Source: an uncultured Roseiflexaceae bacterium (GTDB taxonomy: Bacteria > Chloroflexota > Chloroflexia > Chloroflexales > Roseiflexaceae). From it: a stretch of DNA of 21,027 bases. Under the pieces are notes generated by a model that saw only the letters and a program-made list of their open reading frames with translations, searched no databases and had not been told where the DNA came from. Of the stretch, positions 1 through 7,562 are shown piece after piece; within the stretch, counting starts at the first letter, position 1, and each line of letters starts with the position of its first letter. The stretch spans positions 1-21,027 of the forward strand of contig CALJIC010000264.1 of assembly GCA_937974195.1 (NCBI GenBank), written 5' to 3'. The translations under genes were made by a program, and so were the position numbers.

Positions 1-1
1 G

Positions 2-226
2 GAGGCGCAGCCGGCCGCGGAGGCCGAGATATCGGAGCGCACGGCCGCGAGTGTTGTGGAGGACGAGCGCGCCCCGCTGCCCAGGATGCTGCCGCGCACC
101 GGCGGTGAGCTCGACGCGCGCCGGGCCTTCTGGCTGATGTACGGCGAGGTGGTTGCCGCCGCCGCGAGCTTCCTCATCGTGCTCGGCGTCGGCCTGCGCC
201 TCGCGCTCACGCGCCGCATCAGGTAG
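2..226 (+). CDS. C-terminal end of a surface/membrane protein with LPRTG-like sorting signal (partial)
   Basis: Only the last 74 codons are in the window; the start lies upstream. The visible part begins with an acidic, Ala/Glu-rich stretch. It is followed by LPRTG (bases 89-103), a short charged spacer, a hydrophobic helix (about VVAAAASFLIVLGVGL) and a basic tail ending RRIR before the TAG. The order LPxTG, hydrophobic segment, positive tail is that of a sortase cell-wall sorting signal. The spacer between motif and helix is longer than usual and holds two Arg, so a plain C-terminal membrane anchor is the alternative. The sequence before the motif is low-complexity, so the function of the main body cannot be told. 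Reading frame and stop are clear; the sortase interpretation is inference. Confidence 0.6.
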   Translation, partial: EAQPAAEAEISERTAASVVEDERAPLPRMLPRTGGELDARRAFWLMYGEVVAAAASFLIVLGVGLRLALTRRIR

Positions 227-243
227 CGCTCTGTGACTACGCG

Positions 244-260
244 CCGGCGGGTGCCGCCGG
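244..260. terminator. Hairpin between convergent genes
   Basis: CCGGCGG, loop GTG, CCGCCGG forms a perfect 7-bp stem in the 57-nt gap between the stop codons of the upstream + gene and the - strand exporter. There is no T tract, so a bidirectional terminator role is inferred from position and stability only. Confidence 0.4.
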
Positions 261-283
261 GCGAGCTCCGGCCCCTCAGCCGC

Positions 284-1606
284 TCAGCCCGACGGCTGCC
301 CGCTCGGCGCCGGGGCCCGCTCCGCGCCCTCCGGGACGGGGCTCCCCGGCCCGTCGTAGGCCCGTAGCTCCGGCACGCGCGCCGCAGTGCCCAGCACCAC
401 CAGCACGCAGATCGTCCCGCCGATCAGCACCGCCACCGGCGCGCCGATGATGCTCGCGAGCACGCCGGTGTAGAACTCACCCAGCTGCGGCCCGCCGGCG
501 AAGAAGACCATGTTCACCGCCACCATCCGCCCGCGCAGCTCGTCCGGCGTGAGCAGCTGCCGGATCGTGCCGCGGATGACCATGCTCACCGTGTCGGCGG
601 CGCCGCTGCCCGCCAGCGCCAGCAGCGTGAGCGGCAGCCAGCGCGAGGCGCCGAACACGGCGATCGAGACGCCGAACAGCCCGACCGCCACCAGCAGCAG
701 CGCGCCCTGGCGGCGGAAGGTCACCAAGCTGAGGACCGCCGCGGCGATCACCGCCCCGACCGCCGGCGCCGAGTACATCCAGCCCAGCTCCACCGGCCCC
801 ACGCCCAGCACCTGGTCGGCGAACAGCGGCATCAGCGTCGTCGCCGCGCCGAAGAACGTGGCGAAGAAGTCCAGCAGCATGGTCGAGGCGATCAGCCGGT
901 GGCGGAAAACGAACCGCAGCCCTTCGAGCGCGTCGCCCAGGCCGGCCCGGCGCGTGCTCCCGGCGACGTCGTAGCGGCCCATCAGCGCGGCCGCCACCAC
1001 CACCGCCAGGTACGAGGCCGCGTCGATCCAGTACACCGGCGCAACCCCCAGCCCGGCGATCAGCAGCCCGGCCGCCGAAGGGCCGACCACTGTGGCGAGC
1101 TGCCAGGCGATGATATTCGTGCTCAGCGCGATCGAGAGGTACGAGGCCGGCACCAGCCGCGGCACCAGCGCCTGGCGCGCCGGCATCTCGAAGGCGCCCG
1201 CCACCGCGGCGGCGATCACCATCGCGTAGATCTGCCACACCGAGGGCTCGCCGAAGCTGCTGGCCGCGCCGAGGCCGGCCGAGGACAGCATCGACGCTAT
1301 GGAGGTGACGATCAGCACCTGCCGGCGGTCGGCGCGGTCGGCGATCAGGCCGCTGATCGGCGCGACGAGCACCAGCGCCAGGACGCGCGCCAGGCCGATC
1401 AGCCCCAGCGCCAGCGCCGGGTCGATCCCGCCGCCGCTGCGCGCCAGATCGTAGACGTGCCAGTTCACGGCCACGATCCGCATCTGCGCGCCGATCGTGG
1501 CGACGAGTGTGCCCAACCACAGCAGCCGGAAGTCGCGGTAGCGCAGCGCCGCCAGCGGGGCAACGCGGCTGGACGGCCCGCCCGAGGGTGAGGAGTTTGT
1601 GCTCAT
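284..1606 (-). CDS. MFS transporter, EntS/MFS_3-like exporter
   Basis: A 440-residue integral membrane protein with about 12 hydrophobic helices. The opening RYRDFRLLWLG followed by a helix, and the loop LIADRADRRQ between helices 2 and 3 (the MFS motif A loop), match the MFS_3 / enterobactin-exporter EntS-like group. Family members export siderophores, macrolides or other small molecules by proton antiport; the substrate cannot be told here. The open frame extends to a GTG at 1612 (GTG-TGT-ATG). I prefer the ATG at 1606, although neither start has a clear ribosome binding site; a GATAAT box sits just upstream, so the mRNA may be nearly leaderless. The C-terminus is a short Pro/Gly/Glu-rich tail. 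It stands alone, convergent with the gene before it and divergent from the one after. Confidence 0.88.
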   Translation of the reverse strand: MSTNSSPSGGPSSRVAPLAALRYRDFRLLWLGTLVATIGAQMRIVAVNWHVYDLARSGGGIDPALALGLIGLARVLALVLVAPISGLIADRADRRQVLIVTSIASMLSSAGLGAASSFGEPSVWQIYAMVIAAAVAGAFEMPARQALVPRLVPASYLSIALSTNIIAWQLATVVGPSAAGLLIAGLGVAPVYWIDAASYLAVVVAAALMGRYDVAGSTRRAGLGDALEGLRFVFRHRLIASTMLLDFFATFFGAATTLMPLFADQVLGVGPVELGWMYSAPAVGAVIAAAVLSLVTFRRQGALLLVAVGLFGVSIAVFGASRWLPLTLLALAGSGAADTVSMVIRGTIRQLLTPDELRGRMVAVNMVFFAGGPQLGEFYTGVLASIIGAPVAVLIGGTICVLVVLGTAARVPELRAYDGPGSPVPEGAERAPAPSGQPSG

Positions 1607-1615
1607 ACACACAAT

Positions 1616-1621
1616 ATTATC
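1616..1621 (-). promoter_or_regulatory. Possible -10 box for the MFS gene
   Basis: GATAAT on the - strand lies 9 nt ahead of the ATG at 1606, inside an AT-rich island (about 1607-1622) that stands out from its GC-rich surroundings. TTGTG occurs on both sides of it. No convincing -35 was found. If used, the transcript would be leaderless or nearly so. Confidence 0.3.
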
Positions 1622-1741
1622 ACAAGCGGAGTCCTGTCCGCTTCCAGGCTCCGGTAGTAGCTATCAGATCCGTAGCGATCTACCACTTGCGTCTCAGGAG
1701 GCTCCTACCCGTGACTCATCCACCTGACGAGAGGGGCGGTC

Positions 1742-1747
1742 TATACT
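1742..1747 (+). promoter_or_regulatory. Possible -10 box for the secreted repeat protein
   Basis: TATACT about 156 nt before the ATG at 1904. No good -35 is seen at 16-18 nt upstream. It is the best -10 match on this strand in the gap. Confidence 0.3.
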
Positions 1748-1903
1748 CCGGGGGCGATGTTGAGGGTGCGCCCGGAGTTCCCCGCGATTGGGCTTTGCGG
1801 GCCCGGGCCCTGAGACAAAGATGCAGAGCAGCGACCGCGCTCTGCGAGAAGTGCAGCTCACCGCGGCGCAGGCCCCGGCGGGCATGCCAGAGGAGAGACA
1901 GCG

Positions 1904-3022
1904 ATGTACCGGAGAGGATTCGTGATTCTGGCGGCGCTGATGCTGCTGAGCCTGATCCCGGTGGCGAGCGCGAGCGCCCAGAGCGCAGAGCGCTGCTTCC
2001 CCGAGACCGGCTACTGCATCAGCGGCCCCATCCGCCAGTACTGGGAGCGCAACGGCGGCCTGGCGGTGTTCGGCTACCCGATCACCCCGCCGCGGGTCGA
2101 GCAGGTCGAGGACTGGATCGGCCCGGTGCAGTGGTTCGAGCGCGACCGGCTGGAGGACCACACGGCGCAGGGCCAGGGCGTGCTCGCCGGCCGGCTCGGC
2201 GCCGAGATCCTCGAGCGCCAGGGGCGCCCGTGGGTGTACGGCAACGAGCAGCCCGGGCGTCCCGGCGGCCCGTGCCGCTACTTCGCCCAGACGGGCTACA
2301 ACATCTGCAACCCGGCCTTCCGCCAGTACTGGGAGCGCAACGGCGGCCTGGAGCGATTCGGCTACCCGATCACCCCGGCCATCCAGGAGACGATCGAGGG
2401 GCGCACCTACACCGTGCAGTACTTCGAGCGCCGGCGCATGGAGTACCACCCCGAGAACCGGCCGCCCTACGACGTGCTGCTCGGGCTGCTCGGGCGCGAT
2501 GTGCTCTTCGGCGCCCAGCCGAGCCCGAGGCCCTGCAACTACCCGGTGCTGAGCGAGCTGCAGGCCAACGTGAACGTGTTCAACCAGACGCAGCCGCTCG
2601 GCTGCCCGATCGCCGGCGAGGACTTCAGCTACACGCAGGGCGCGTCGGCGCGCTTCGAGCGCGGCCAGATGTACTGGGTCAACCTCCGCGGCGGCCGCTC
2701 GCTGGTGTTCGTCCTGATCTACGGCTCGGACGGCAGCGTGCGCTACCGGATGATCGAGGATACCTGGCGCGAGGGGGATATCATCAACGCCGGCCTGACC
2801 CCGCCGCCCGGCCTGTACGAGCCGAGCCGTGGCTTCGGCAAGGTCTGGCGCGAGTTCCCGGATATCCGCGCGCAGATCGGCTGGGCGGTCGAGAACGAGC
2901 GTGCGGTGACGGCCAGCTACCAGGTGTTCGAGCGCGGGCGTGTGCTGCGGATCTGGGACGACAACATCGTCTGGCAGTTCGACATCCGCGACGGGGCCCG
3001 GAGCGATAGCGTCAGGTATTAA
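1904..3022 (+). CDS. Secreted protein with two Cys-containing 'NGGL..FGYPIT' repeats
   Basis: A 372-residue protein. Residues 1-25 are a signal peptide: basic MYRRG, a hydrophobic core, then an Ala/Ser-rich cleavage region ending ASAQ. Two homologous modules follow, from Cys31 to about 110 and from Cys124 to about 203. Each starts with an aromatic/Thr-Gly-Tyr segment with a second Cys, then RQYWERNGGL, then FGYPITP, then a Q-W/Y-FER segment. The shared core is nearly identical in the two copies. It resembles LGFP-type cell-surface repeats, but I cannot assign a named family. The C-terminal third has two more Cys (RPCNYP, LGCPIAG) and ends with a different module. The start is supported by AGGAG 8 nt upstream. 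Likely exported and possibly wall- or carbohydrate-associated; the function is unknown. The gene looks monocistronic, with hairpins after the stop. Confidence 0.85.
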   Translation: MYRRGFVILAALMLLSLIPVASASAQSAERCFPETGYCISGPIRQYWERNGGLAVFGYPITPPRVEQVEDWIGPVQWFERDRLEDHTAQGQGVLAGRLGAEILERQGRPWVYGNEQPGRPGGPCRYFAQTGYNICNPAFRQYWERNGGLERFGYPITPAIQETIEGRTYTVQYFERRRMEYHPENRPPYDVLLGLLGRDVLFGAQPSPRPCNYPVLSELQANVNVFNQTQPLGCPIAGEDFSYTQGASARFERGQMYWVNLRGGRSLVFVLIYGSDGSVRYRMIEDTWREGDIINAGLTPPPGLYEPSRGFGKVWREFPDIRAQIGWAVENERAVTASYQVFERGRVLRIWDDNIVWQFDIRDGARSDSVRY

Positions 3023-3029
3023 GTGGTGC

Positions 3030-3101
3030 GCGGTCGGCAACGACCGCTCCCTTCCGGGAGGTAGGTGTGCCCGTGTGGCGGCTCCGTCGCTGCGCGGGCA
3101 C
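3030..3101 (+). terminator. Hairpin series after the secreted repeat gene
   Basis: Three stems lie just past the stop codon: GCGGTCG-GCAA-CGACCGC (3030-3047, a perfect 7-bp stem with a GNRA-type loop), TCCC-TTCC-GGGA (3048-3059), and GTGCCCG paired with CGGGCAC (3067-3073 / 3095-3101). There is no T tract. A terminator or 3' stabiliser role is inferred from position. Confidence 0.45.
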
Positions 3102-3121
3102 GCCCTCACGTTTGTGGGCGG

Positions 3122-3127
3122 TATAAT
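3122..3127 (+). promoter_or_regulatory. -10 box for the GH2 gene
   Basis: A perfect TATAAT 38 nt before the ATG at 3166, followed by GCCCCGCACACGC. No clear -35. The same -10 plus downstream pattern recurs in front of nrdR. Confidence 0.5.
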
Positions 3128-3165
3128 GCCCCGCACACGCCCGCCGCCTACGCCACGAGGAAGAC

Positions 3166-5958
3166 ATGCAGCTCACCGATTGGCAGTTCCGCTTCGAGGA
3201 TGAGGCTGCCTGGCGCCCGATCGCCGTGCCGGGCTGCTGGGAGGAGGCCGGCTACCCGAAGGACCGCCCCGGCCCGGCCTGGTACCGCGCGCAGGCCACG
3301 GTGCCCTCCGAGTGGGCCGGCCGCCGCATCTTCCTGCGCTTCGGGGCTGTGAGCTACCACTGTCAGATTTACATAAACGGGACTCTGTGCGGCGAGCACA
3401 CCGGTCTGTGGGACTCGTTCGCGGTCGAGATCACCGCGGCCGTCCGCCCCGCCGAGCCGTTCGAGCTGCTGCTGCGCGTCGAGAAGCCGGCCAGCCTCAC
3501 CGCCGGCCCCGCCTCGCCGCCGGTCCCCGGCCGCTTCCCGCTTCGGCGCACCCTCTCCGGCTTCCTGCCCTACGTCTGGGGCCACATGTTCGGCGGCATC
3601 TGGCAGCCGGTCGAGCTCGTCGCCGCCGGGCCGGTCGTGATCGAGGAGGCCTACGCGCGCGGCACCCCCGACGGGCGGGTCGAGGTCTTTGCGCAGCTCT
3701 CGGCGCCCGCCACGGCCACGCTCGAGCTGCGCGACCCGGCGGGCGAGGTCGTCCTCTCCGCCGCCGGCCACACCGAGCGCGTGGAGCAGAGCTTCGAAGA
3801 GCTCACCTCCGCACCTCCTCCCTCCGTGCCCTCCGTGCCCTCCGTGGATCGCTCCTCCGTGCCCTCCGTGGATCGGCAGGTCGTCCGCTTCGACCTCCAG
3901 CTCCCCAGCCCGCGCCCCTGGTCGCCCGCCGACCCGGCGCTCTACACGGCGGTGCTGCGGGTCGACGGGGACGAGCGCGCGGTCCGCTTCGGGCTGCGCT
4001 CGCTGCGGGCCGAGGGCGCGACGCTGCTGCTCAACGGGCGGCCGGTCTACCCGCGCCTGATCCTCTCCTGGGGCTGGTACGCCGACCGGCTGGTCTGCGA
4101 CCCGGGGCCGGAGCGGGTGCGCGAGGACTTCGCGAAGCTGCGGCGGCTCGGCTACAACGGCGTCAAGCTCTGCCTGTGGTTCCCGCCGCAGTACTACTTC
4201 GACCTGGCCGACGAGCTGGGCATGCTGCTGTGGGTCGAGCTGCCGATGTGGCTGCCCGACCCGGACGACGCGTTCCGGCGCCAGGTGGGCGTCGAGTACG
4301 CCCGGCTGGTCCGCCAGGCCCGCCAGCACCCGTCGGTCATCCTGTACAGCCTGGGCTGCGAGCTGAACCGCGCCGTCGGGCCGGAGATCCTCGGGCCGCT
4401 GTACGCGCTGGTCAAGCGGGCGGGCGAAGGGGCGCTCGTGCGCGACAACAGCGGCTCGGGCGAGGCGTACGGCGGCCTGCTCAACGAGTTCGCCGACTAC
4501 TACGACTACCACTTCTACTGCGACATCCAGTTCTTCCGCAACCTGGTGGACTACTTCAGCCCCCGCTGGCGCCCGCAGCAGCCCTGGATCTTCGGCGAGT
4601 TCTGCGACTACGACACGTTCCGGGTGCCGCCCCGGCCCGCCCCCGCGCCAGGCGAGGCGGAGGCTGCCGAAGGGAGCGGCGAGGCCCGGCCCGCCGCCTG
4701 GTGGGCGAGCAGCGATCCGGCCGTCAACCCGCAGGGCGCCCGCTGGCAGTACGACGTCCCCTACCAGGAGGAGCGGCTGCGCGCCGCCGGCTACTGGGAG
4801 CGCGGGGCCGAGCTGGAGCGGCTCTCCGCGCTGCACGGCCTGCTGCACCGCAAGTTCACCCTCGAGCTCGTCCGCACCTACCGCGAGATCGCCGGCTACG
4901 TCGTGACCGGCGAGGCCGATACGCCGATCAGCACCGCGGGCATGTGGGACGACGCCGGCCGCCTCAAGTTCGACGCGGACGCGTTCCGGGCGTTCAACGC
5001 CGACCTGGTCCTGGCCGTCGGCTGGGACAAGCGCCGCGAGTGGGTCAACGGCGGCGACCGCGCGGCCTACTGGGATACCTTCAGCTACACGGCCGGCGCG
5101 GTGGTCCGCCCGCACCTGATCGCCTCGCACTACGGGGCGTCCGGCGGCCCGGCGGCGCTGGCCTGGAGCGTGGCGCTGGACGGCGAGGAGCCCTTCGCCG
5201 CCGGCGAGGCCGTGACGCCGTTCGAGCTCGCGCCGGGCGATGTGCGCGAGCTGGCGGTGGCCGAGTTCCACGCGCCGCAGGTCTCGCGGCCGCGGCGGGC
5301 GACGCTGCGCGCCCAGGTGCGCGTCGGCGCGGAGGAGGCGGCCAACGAGTGGCCGCTGTGGTTCTTCCCCGCGGACGCGTGGGCAGGCCTGGCCAGTGTG
5401 GCGCTGCTGGACCCGGCCGGGCGTCTGGAGGGGCTGCGCGGCCTGGCGCCCGGCGTCGCCGCGATCGAGGCGGCCGAGCTCCTCGCCGGCGGCCGCTGGC
5501 CGGTGATCATCGCCACCGAGTGGTCGCCGGCGCTGGACTCGTTCGTGCGCGCGGGCGGGCGGGCCCTGCTGGCGCAGGCCCCCGACGGGCCGCCCGGCCC
5601 GCTTCCGCTCGTCGCGCAGCCGTTCTGGCGCGAGGCCGTGCGCATCTGCGAGCAGCACCCGGCCTGGGGAGACTTCCCGCACGACGGCTGGGCCGGGCTG
5701 CAGTTCTACGGCTGCGCCACCGACCACGCGCTCGACACCGCGGCGCACGCTCAGGCCGTGCGCCCGATCCTGCGCCGCCTCGACACCCGCACGATGCAGA
5801 TCAGCGACTACGCCGCGGAGCTGGCGTGGGGCGCCGGCCGCCTGATCGTCACCACGCTGCGCTTCGGCGGCGGCCACGGCGACCAGCCGGTCGGCATCGG
5901 GCGGAACACCGCGGCCGCCCACCTGCTTAGCTGCTGGGCGCGCTACCTTATGCTATAA
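3166..5958 (+). CDS. Glycoside hydrolase family 2 enzyme (beta-galactosidase/beta-mannosidase-like)
   Basis: A 930-residue probable cytoplasmic enzyme with no signal peptide. Residues 1-145 look like the GH2 sugar-binding jelly roll (WYRAQATVP, then IYINGTLCGEHTGLWDSF). An Ig-like domain follows, to about 285 (ending VRFGLRSL), then a TIM barrel from about 290 to 500. The acid/base glutamate is E399 in YSLGCELNR; the usual Asn before it is Cys398. The nucleophile is E478 in WIFGEFCDYD. Residues about 500-930 form an extra C-terminal region that looks like a domain plus a glutamine-amidotransferase-like/trimerisation part. It should cleave a beta-glycoside by the retaining mechanism; the substrate is unknown. 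The start has AGGAA 5-6 nt upstream. Residues about 219-237 (PSVPSVPSVDRSSVPSVDR) are encoded by a dispersed DNA repeat within the Ig-like domain. The TAA stop lies inside the TATAAT of the nrdR promoter. Confidence 0.88.
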   Translation: MQLTDWQFRFEDEAAWRPIAVPGCWEEAGYPKDRPGPAWYRAQATVPSEWAGRRIFLRFGAVSYHCQIYINGTLCGEHTGLWDSFAVEITAAVRPAEPFELLLRVEKPASLTAGPASPPVPGRFPLRRTLSGFLPYVWGHMFGGIWQPVELVAAGPVVIEEAYARGTPDGRVEVFAQLSAPATATLELRDPAGEVVLSAAGHTERVEQSFEELTSAPPPSVPSVPSVDRSSVPSVDRQVVRFDLQLPSPRPWSPADPALYTAVLRVDGDERAVRFGLRSLRAEGATLLLNGRPVYPRLILSWGWYADRLVCDPGPERVREDFAKLRRLGYNGVKLCLWFPPQYYFDLADELGMLLWVELPMWLPDPDDAFRRQVGVEYARLVRQARQHPSVILYSLGCELNRAVGPEILGPLYALVKRAGEGALVRDNSGSGEAYGGLLNEFADYYDYHFYCDIQFFRNLVDYFSPRWRPQQPWIFGEFCDYDTFRVPPRPAPAPGEAEAAEGSGEARPAAWWASSDPAVNPQGARWQYDVPYQEERLRAAGYWERGAELERLSALHGLLHRKFTLELVRTYREIAGYVVTGEADTPISTAGMWDDAGRLKFDADAFRAFNADLVLAVGWDKRREWVNGGDRAAYWDTFSYTAGAVVRPHLIASHYGASGGPAALAWSVALDGEEPFAAGEAVTPFELAPGDVRELAVAEFHAPQVSRPRRATLRAQVRVGAEEAANEWPLWFFPADAWAGLASVALLDPAGRLEGLRGLAPGVAAIEAAELLAGGRWPVIIATEWSPALDSFVRAGGRALLAQAPDGPPGPLPLVAQPFWREAVRICEQHPAWGDFPHDGWAGLQFYGCATDHALDTAAHAQAVRPILRRLDTRTMQISDYAAELAWGAGRLIVTTLRFGGGHGDQPVGIGRNTAAAHLLSCWARYLML
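3820..3875. repeat. CCACGGAG-type dispersed repeat inside the GH2 coding sequence
   Basis: Tandem CCCTCCGTG units ending in GTGGATC, twice. Read on the - strand it is GATCCACGGAGGGCACGGAG, the same string that follows the stop codon of the NERD gene and resembles the one after tatC. It is in frame and encodes a Pro-Ser-Val rich loop. Confidence 0.8.
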
Positions 5959-5959
5959 T
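5954..5959 (+). promoter_or_regulatory. -10 box for nrdR, overlapping the GH2 stop codon
   Basis: A perfect TATAAT that contains the GH2 stop codon (TAA, 5956-5958) and is 53 nt ahead of the nrdR ATG. It is followed by GCCACGCACGCGC. No strong -35 is visible at 16-18 nt upstream. Confidence 0.5.
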
Positions 5960-6012
5960 GCCACGCACGCGCAACGGCCACACTTCTGCGCGGGACTGTC
6001 GAAGGCTTTGCC

Positions 6013-6474
6013 ATGCGCTGTCCCTTCTGCCAGCACCCAGACAGCGATGTTATCGACACGCGCAAGCTGAACGGTGGCGAGTCGATCCGCCGGCGCCGCA
6101 AGTGCGCCTCCTGCGGCAAGCGCTTCACCACCTACGAGCGCGTCGAGACGGTGAGCCTCACGGTGGTCAAGAAGAACGGCGAGCGCGAGCCGTACGAGCG
6201 CGAGAAGCTGATGCGCGGCGTGCGAACCGCCTGCTACCGCCGGCCGATCTCCGCGCAGCAGCTCGAGTCGCTCGTGAACGACGTCGAGACCGAGCTGATG
6301 TCGCTCGACGAGCAGGAGGTCCCCTCCACGACGATCGGCGATATGGTGATGCGCCGGCTGCGCGAGCTGGACGAGGTGGCCTACATCCGGTTCGCCTCGG
6401 TCTACCGCTCGTTCACCGACCTCGGCAAGCTGCGCGAGGCTGTGGACGAGCTGCTGGACAGCAATCCGAGTTGA
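6013..6474 (+). CDS. nrdR: Transcriptional repressor NrdR
   Basis: A 153-residue protein with the full NrdR layout. An N-terminal zinc ribbon has CPFC (residues 3-6) and CASC (31-34), with RRRRKC before and RFTTYER after the second pair. An ATP-cone domain runs from about 49 to 139 and includes VVKKNGEREPYEREKL. NrdR binds paired 16-bp NrdR boxes and represses ribonucleotide reductase genes according to the ATP/dATP state sensed by the cone. Length is normal for the family. The start is set by the conserved MRCPFC N-terminus; GAAGG lies 8 nt upstream. No reductase gene is in the window, so its targets are elsewhere. A small gap and GC-rich leader follow before the next gene. Confidence 0.97.
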   Translation: MRCPFCQHPDSDVIDTRKLNGGESIRRRRKCASCGKRFTTYERVETVSLTVVKKNGEREPYEREKLMRGVRTACYRRPISAQQLESLVNDVETELMSLDEQEVPSTTIGDMVMRRLRELDEVAYIRFASVYRSFTDLGKLREAVDELLDSNPS

Positions 6475-6576
6475 TGTAAGTTACGCGGTTGTACCGGCCG
6501 CCCTTCCATGCCGGAATGCGTGAGGGGCCGCTAGCTCCCCGGCGAACCCTTCCCCAGCGCCTCTGCGACGATACCG

Positions 6577-6630
6577 CGCCGGAGAGCGGCCGGCGAAGGG
6601 AGCTCCCGAGGGAAGCGGCGCCTCCCCGGG
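6577..6630 (+). other. GC-rich structured leader ahead of the Mrr-like gene
   Basis: The 182-nt gap between nrdR and the next ATG has a stem CGCCGG/CCGGCG (6577-6582 / 6590-6595), the palindrome GGGAGCTCCC (6598-6607) and CCCGAGGGA facing TCCCCGGG (6605-6630). It does not match a riboswitch class that I recognise. It could be a short 5' leader or an nrdR terminator. Confidence 0.3.
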
Positions 6631-6656
6631 CCACACCGCAGCAAGAGCGAGCTTTA

Positions 6657-7562
6657 ATGGATCTGAATGTGACTGAGCAGCGAGAGCCGAACTCACCTAG
6701 CGCGCCCGCCGCGCCCCGCATGGGCGCTATCACACGCTTCTGGAACGAGATAAACGTCGGCATGCGCGAGCTGCGCTGGGTGCCGGTGCTGCTGTACGGC
6801 ATCGCCGGCGGGCTGCTGATGCCGATCTCGGTGCTGCAGTCGGGCGTGCTGACCTTCCTGGCCGGCATCGTGCCGGTGGGCGTGGGGTTGCTGCTGGCGC
6901 GCAGCGTCAAGGCGCACTACGCGCTGCACGGGTTCATGGCCGGCGCGGTCGGCGCGCTCGTCAGCGCGGGGGTGCTGGCCTGGATGATCTTCTACACCCA
7001 GCTGGGCGCGACGGCCGGCGCCGCCCTTGGCACCGGGGCCGGGACGCTCAGCCAGGTGTGGGCCGCCATCAGCAGCTTCATCGGCTTCTCGCTGCTCGCG
7101 TTCAGCACCTTCGGCGCCTCCACCGCCGGGCGGATCGAGGAGCGCAACCGCGAGCTGCGCGAGCAGGTGCGGCAGCGCGGCGGCGCGCTCGAGCGCCCGG
7201 GCGCGATCCGCAGCGCCGACGACATCCGCGGCCTGTCGCTGCCGCAGTTCGGGTCGTACGTCAACACGCTCTTCAAGAAGAAGGGCTTCACGTTCAAGGA
7301 CTACCGCTTCACCGACAAGGACAAGCACCTCGACCTGTGGATGGAGTACGAGAACGAGCCCTGGCACCTGCGCCTGACGGTCGCCGACAAGGTCGCGCCG
7401 GGCACGATCGAGAGCCTGCTGCAGGACATGAAGCGCGAGGGGTGCACCAAGGGCGTCGTCATCGCCTCCACCGAGTTCACGCCGTCCGCGATCAAGAGCG
7501 CGAAGGGGCGGCCGGTGGTGCTGATCGACGGCGCCACGCTGTATGAGATTGCGGAGCAGTGA
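6657..7562 (+). CDS. Four-helix membrane protein with C-terminal degenerate Mrr-like (restriction endonuclease fold) domain
   Basis: A 301-residue protein. After a Pro/Ala-rich N-terminus there are about four membrane helices (around 42-60, 64-81, 90-112 and 133-155), then a charged stretch ERNRELREQVRQRG. A soluble domain runs from about 200 to 301. Its layout, FKKKGFTFKDYRF .. LDLWMEYENE .. HLRLTV .. DMKREGCTKGVVIASTEFTPSAI .. VVLIDGATLYEI, follows Mrr-cat-like nucleases. The expected D...(Q/E)-x-K motif reads D226 ... R239-L-T241, so the active site seems lost and a binding or structural role is likelier. The ATG at 6657 is chosen because the frame upstream lacks coding character; its ribosome site is weak. 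The stop overlaps the fabG start (TGATG), so the two are translationally coupled. The Mrr relation is by pattern only. Confidence 0.75.
   Translation: MDLNVTEQREPNSPSAPAAPRMGAITRFWNEINVGMRELRWVPVLLYGIAGGLLMPISVLQSGVLTFLAGIVPVGVGLLLARSVKAHYALHGFMAGAVGALVSAGVLAWMIFYTQLGATAGAALGTGAGTLSQVWAAISSFIGFSLLAFSTFGASTAGRIEERNRELREQVRQRGGALERPGAIRSADDIRGLSLPQFGSYVNTLFKKKGFTFKDYRFTDKDKHLDLWMEYENEPWHLRLTVADKVAPGTIESLLQDMKREGCTKGVVIASTEFTPSAIKSAKGRPVVLIDGATLYEIAEQ

Larger units (their letters stand above)
1607..1903. other. Divergent intergenic region
   Basis: About 297 nt between the divergent MFS gene and the secreted repeat protein. It holds candidate -10 boxes for both directions (1616-1621 on -, 1742-1747 on +) and a ribosome binding site (AGGAG) ahead of 1904. 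No gene is supported; a long open frame crossing it on + is a shadow without coding character. Confidence 0.5.

Noticed and set aside
1604..1621. AT-rich ACACAATATTAT near the MFS start as an NrdR box
   Set aside because: Only the left half fits ACACWATATATWGTGT; the right half reads ATCACA and there is no second box at one-turn-multiple spacing.
3312..5930. Very long alternative open frames on both strands across the GH2 gene
   Set aside because: They are Arg/Ala/Pro/Gly-rich shadows expected in high-GC DNA; the GH2 frame carries all the recognisable motifs.
6478..6656. Riboswitch in the GC-rich leader before the Mrr-like gene
   Set aside because: Stems exist, but I could not match the conserved core of any class that I know (checked by eye for c-di-GMP, ydaO, SAM and ykkC types).
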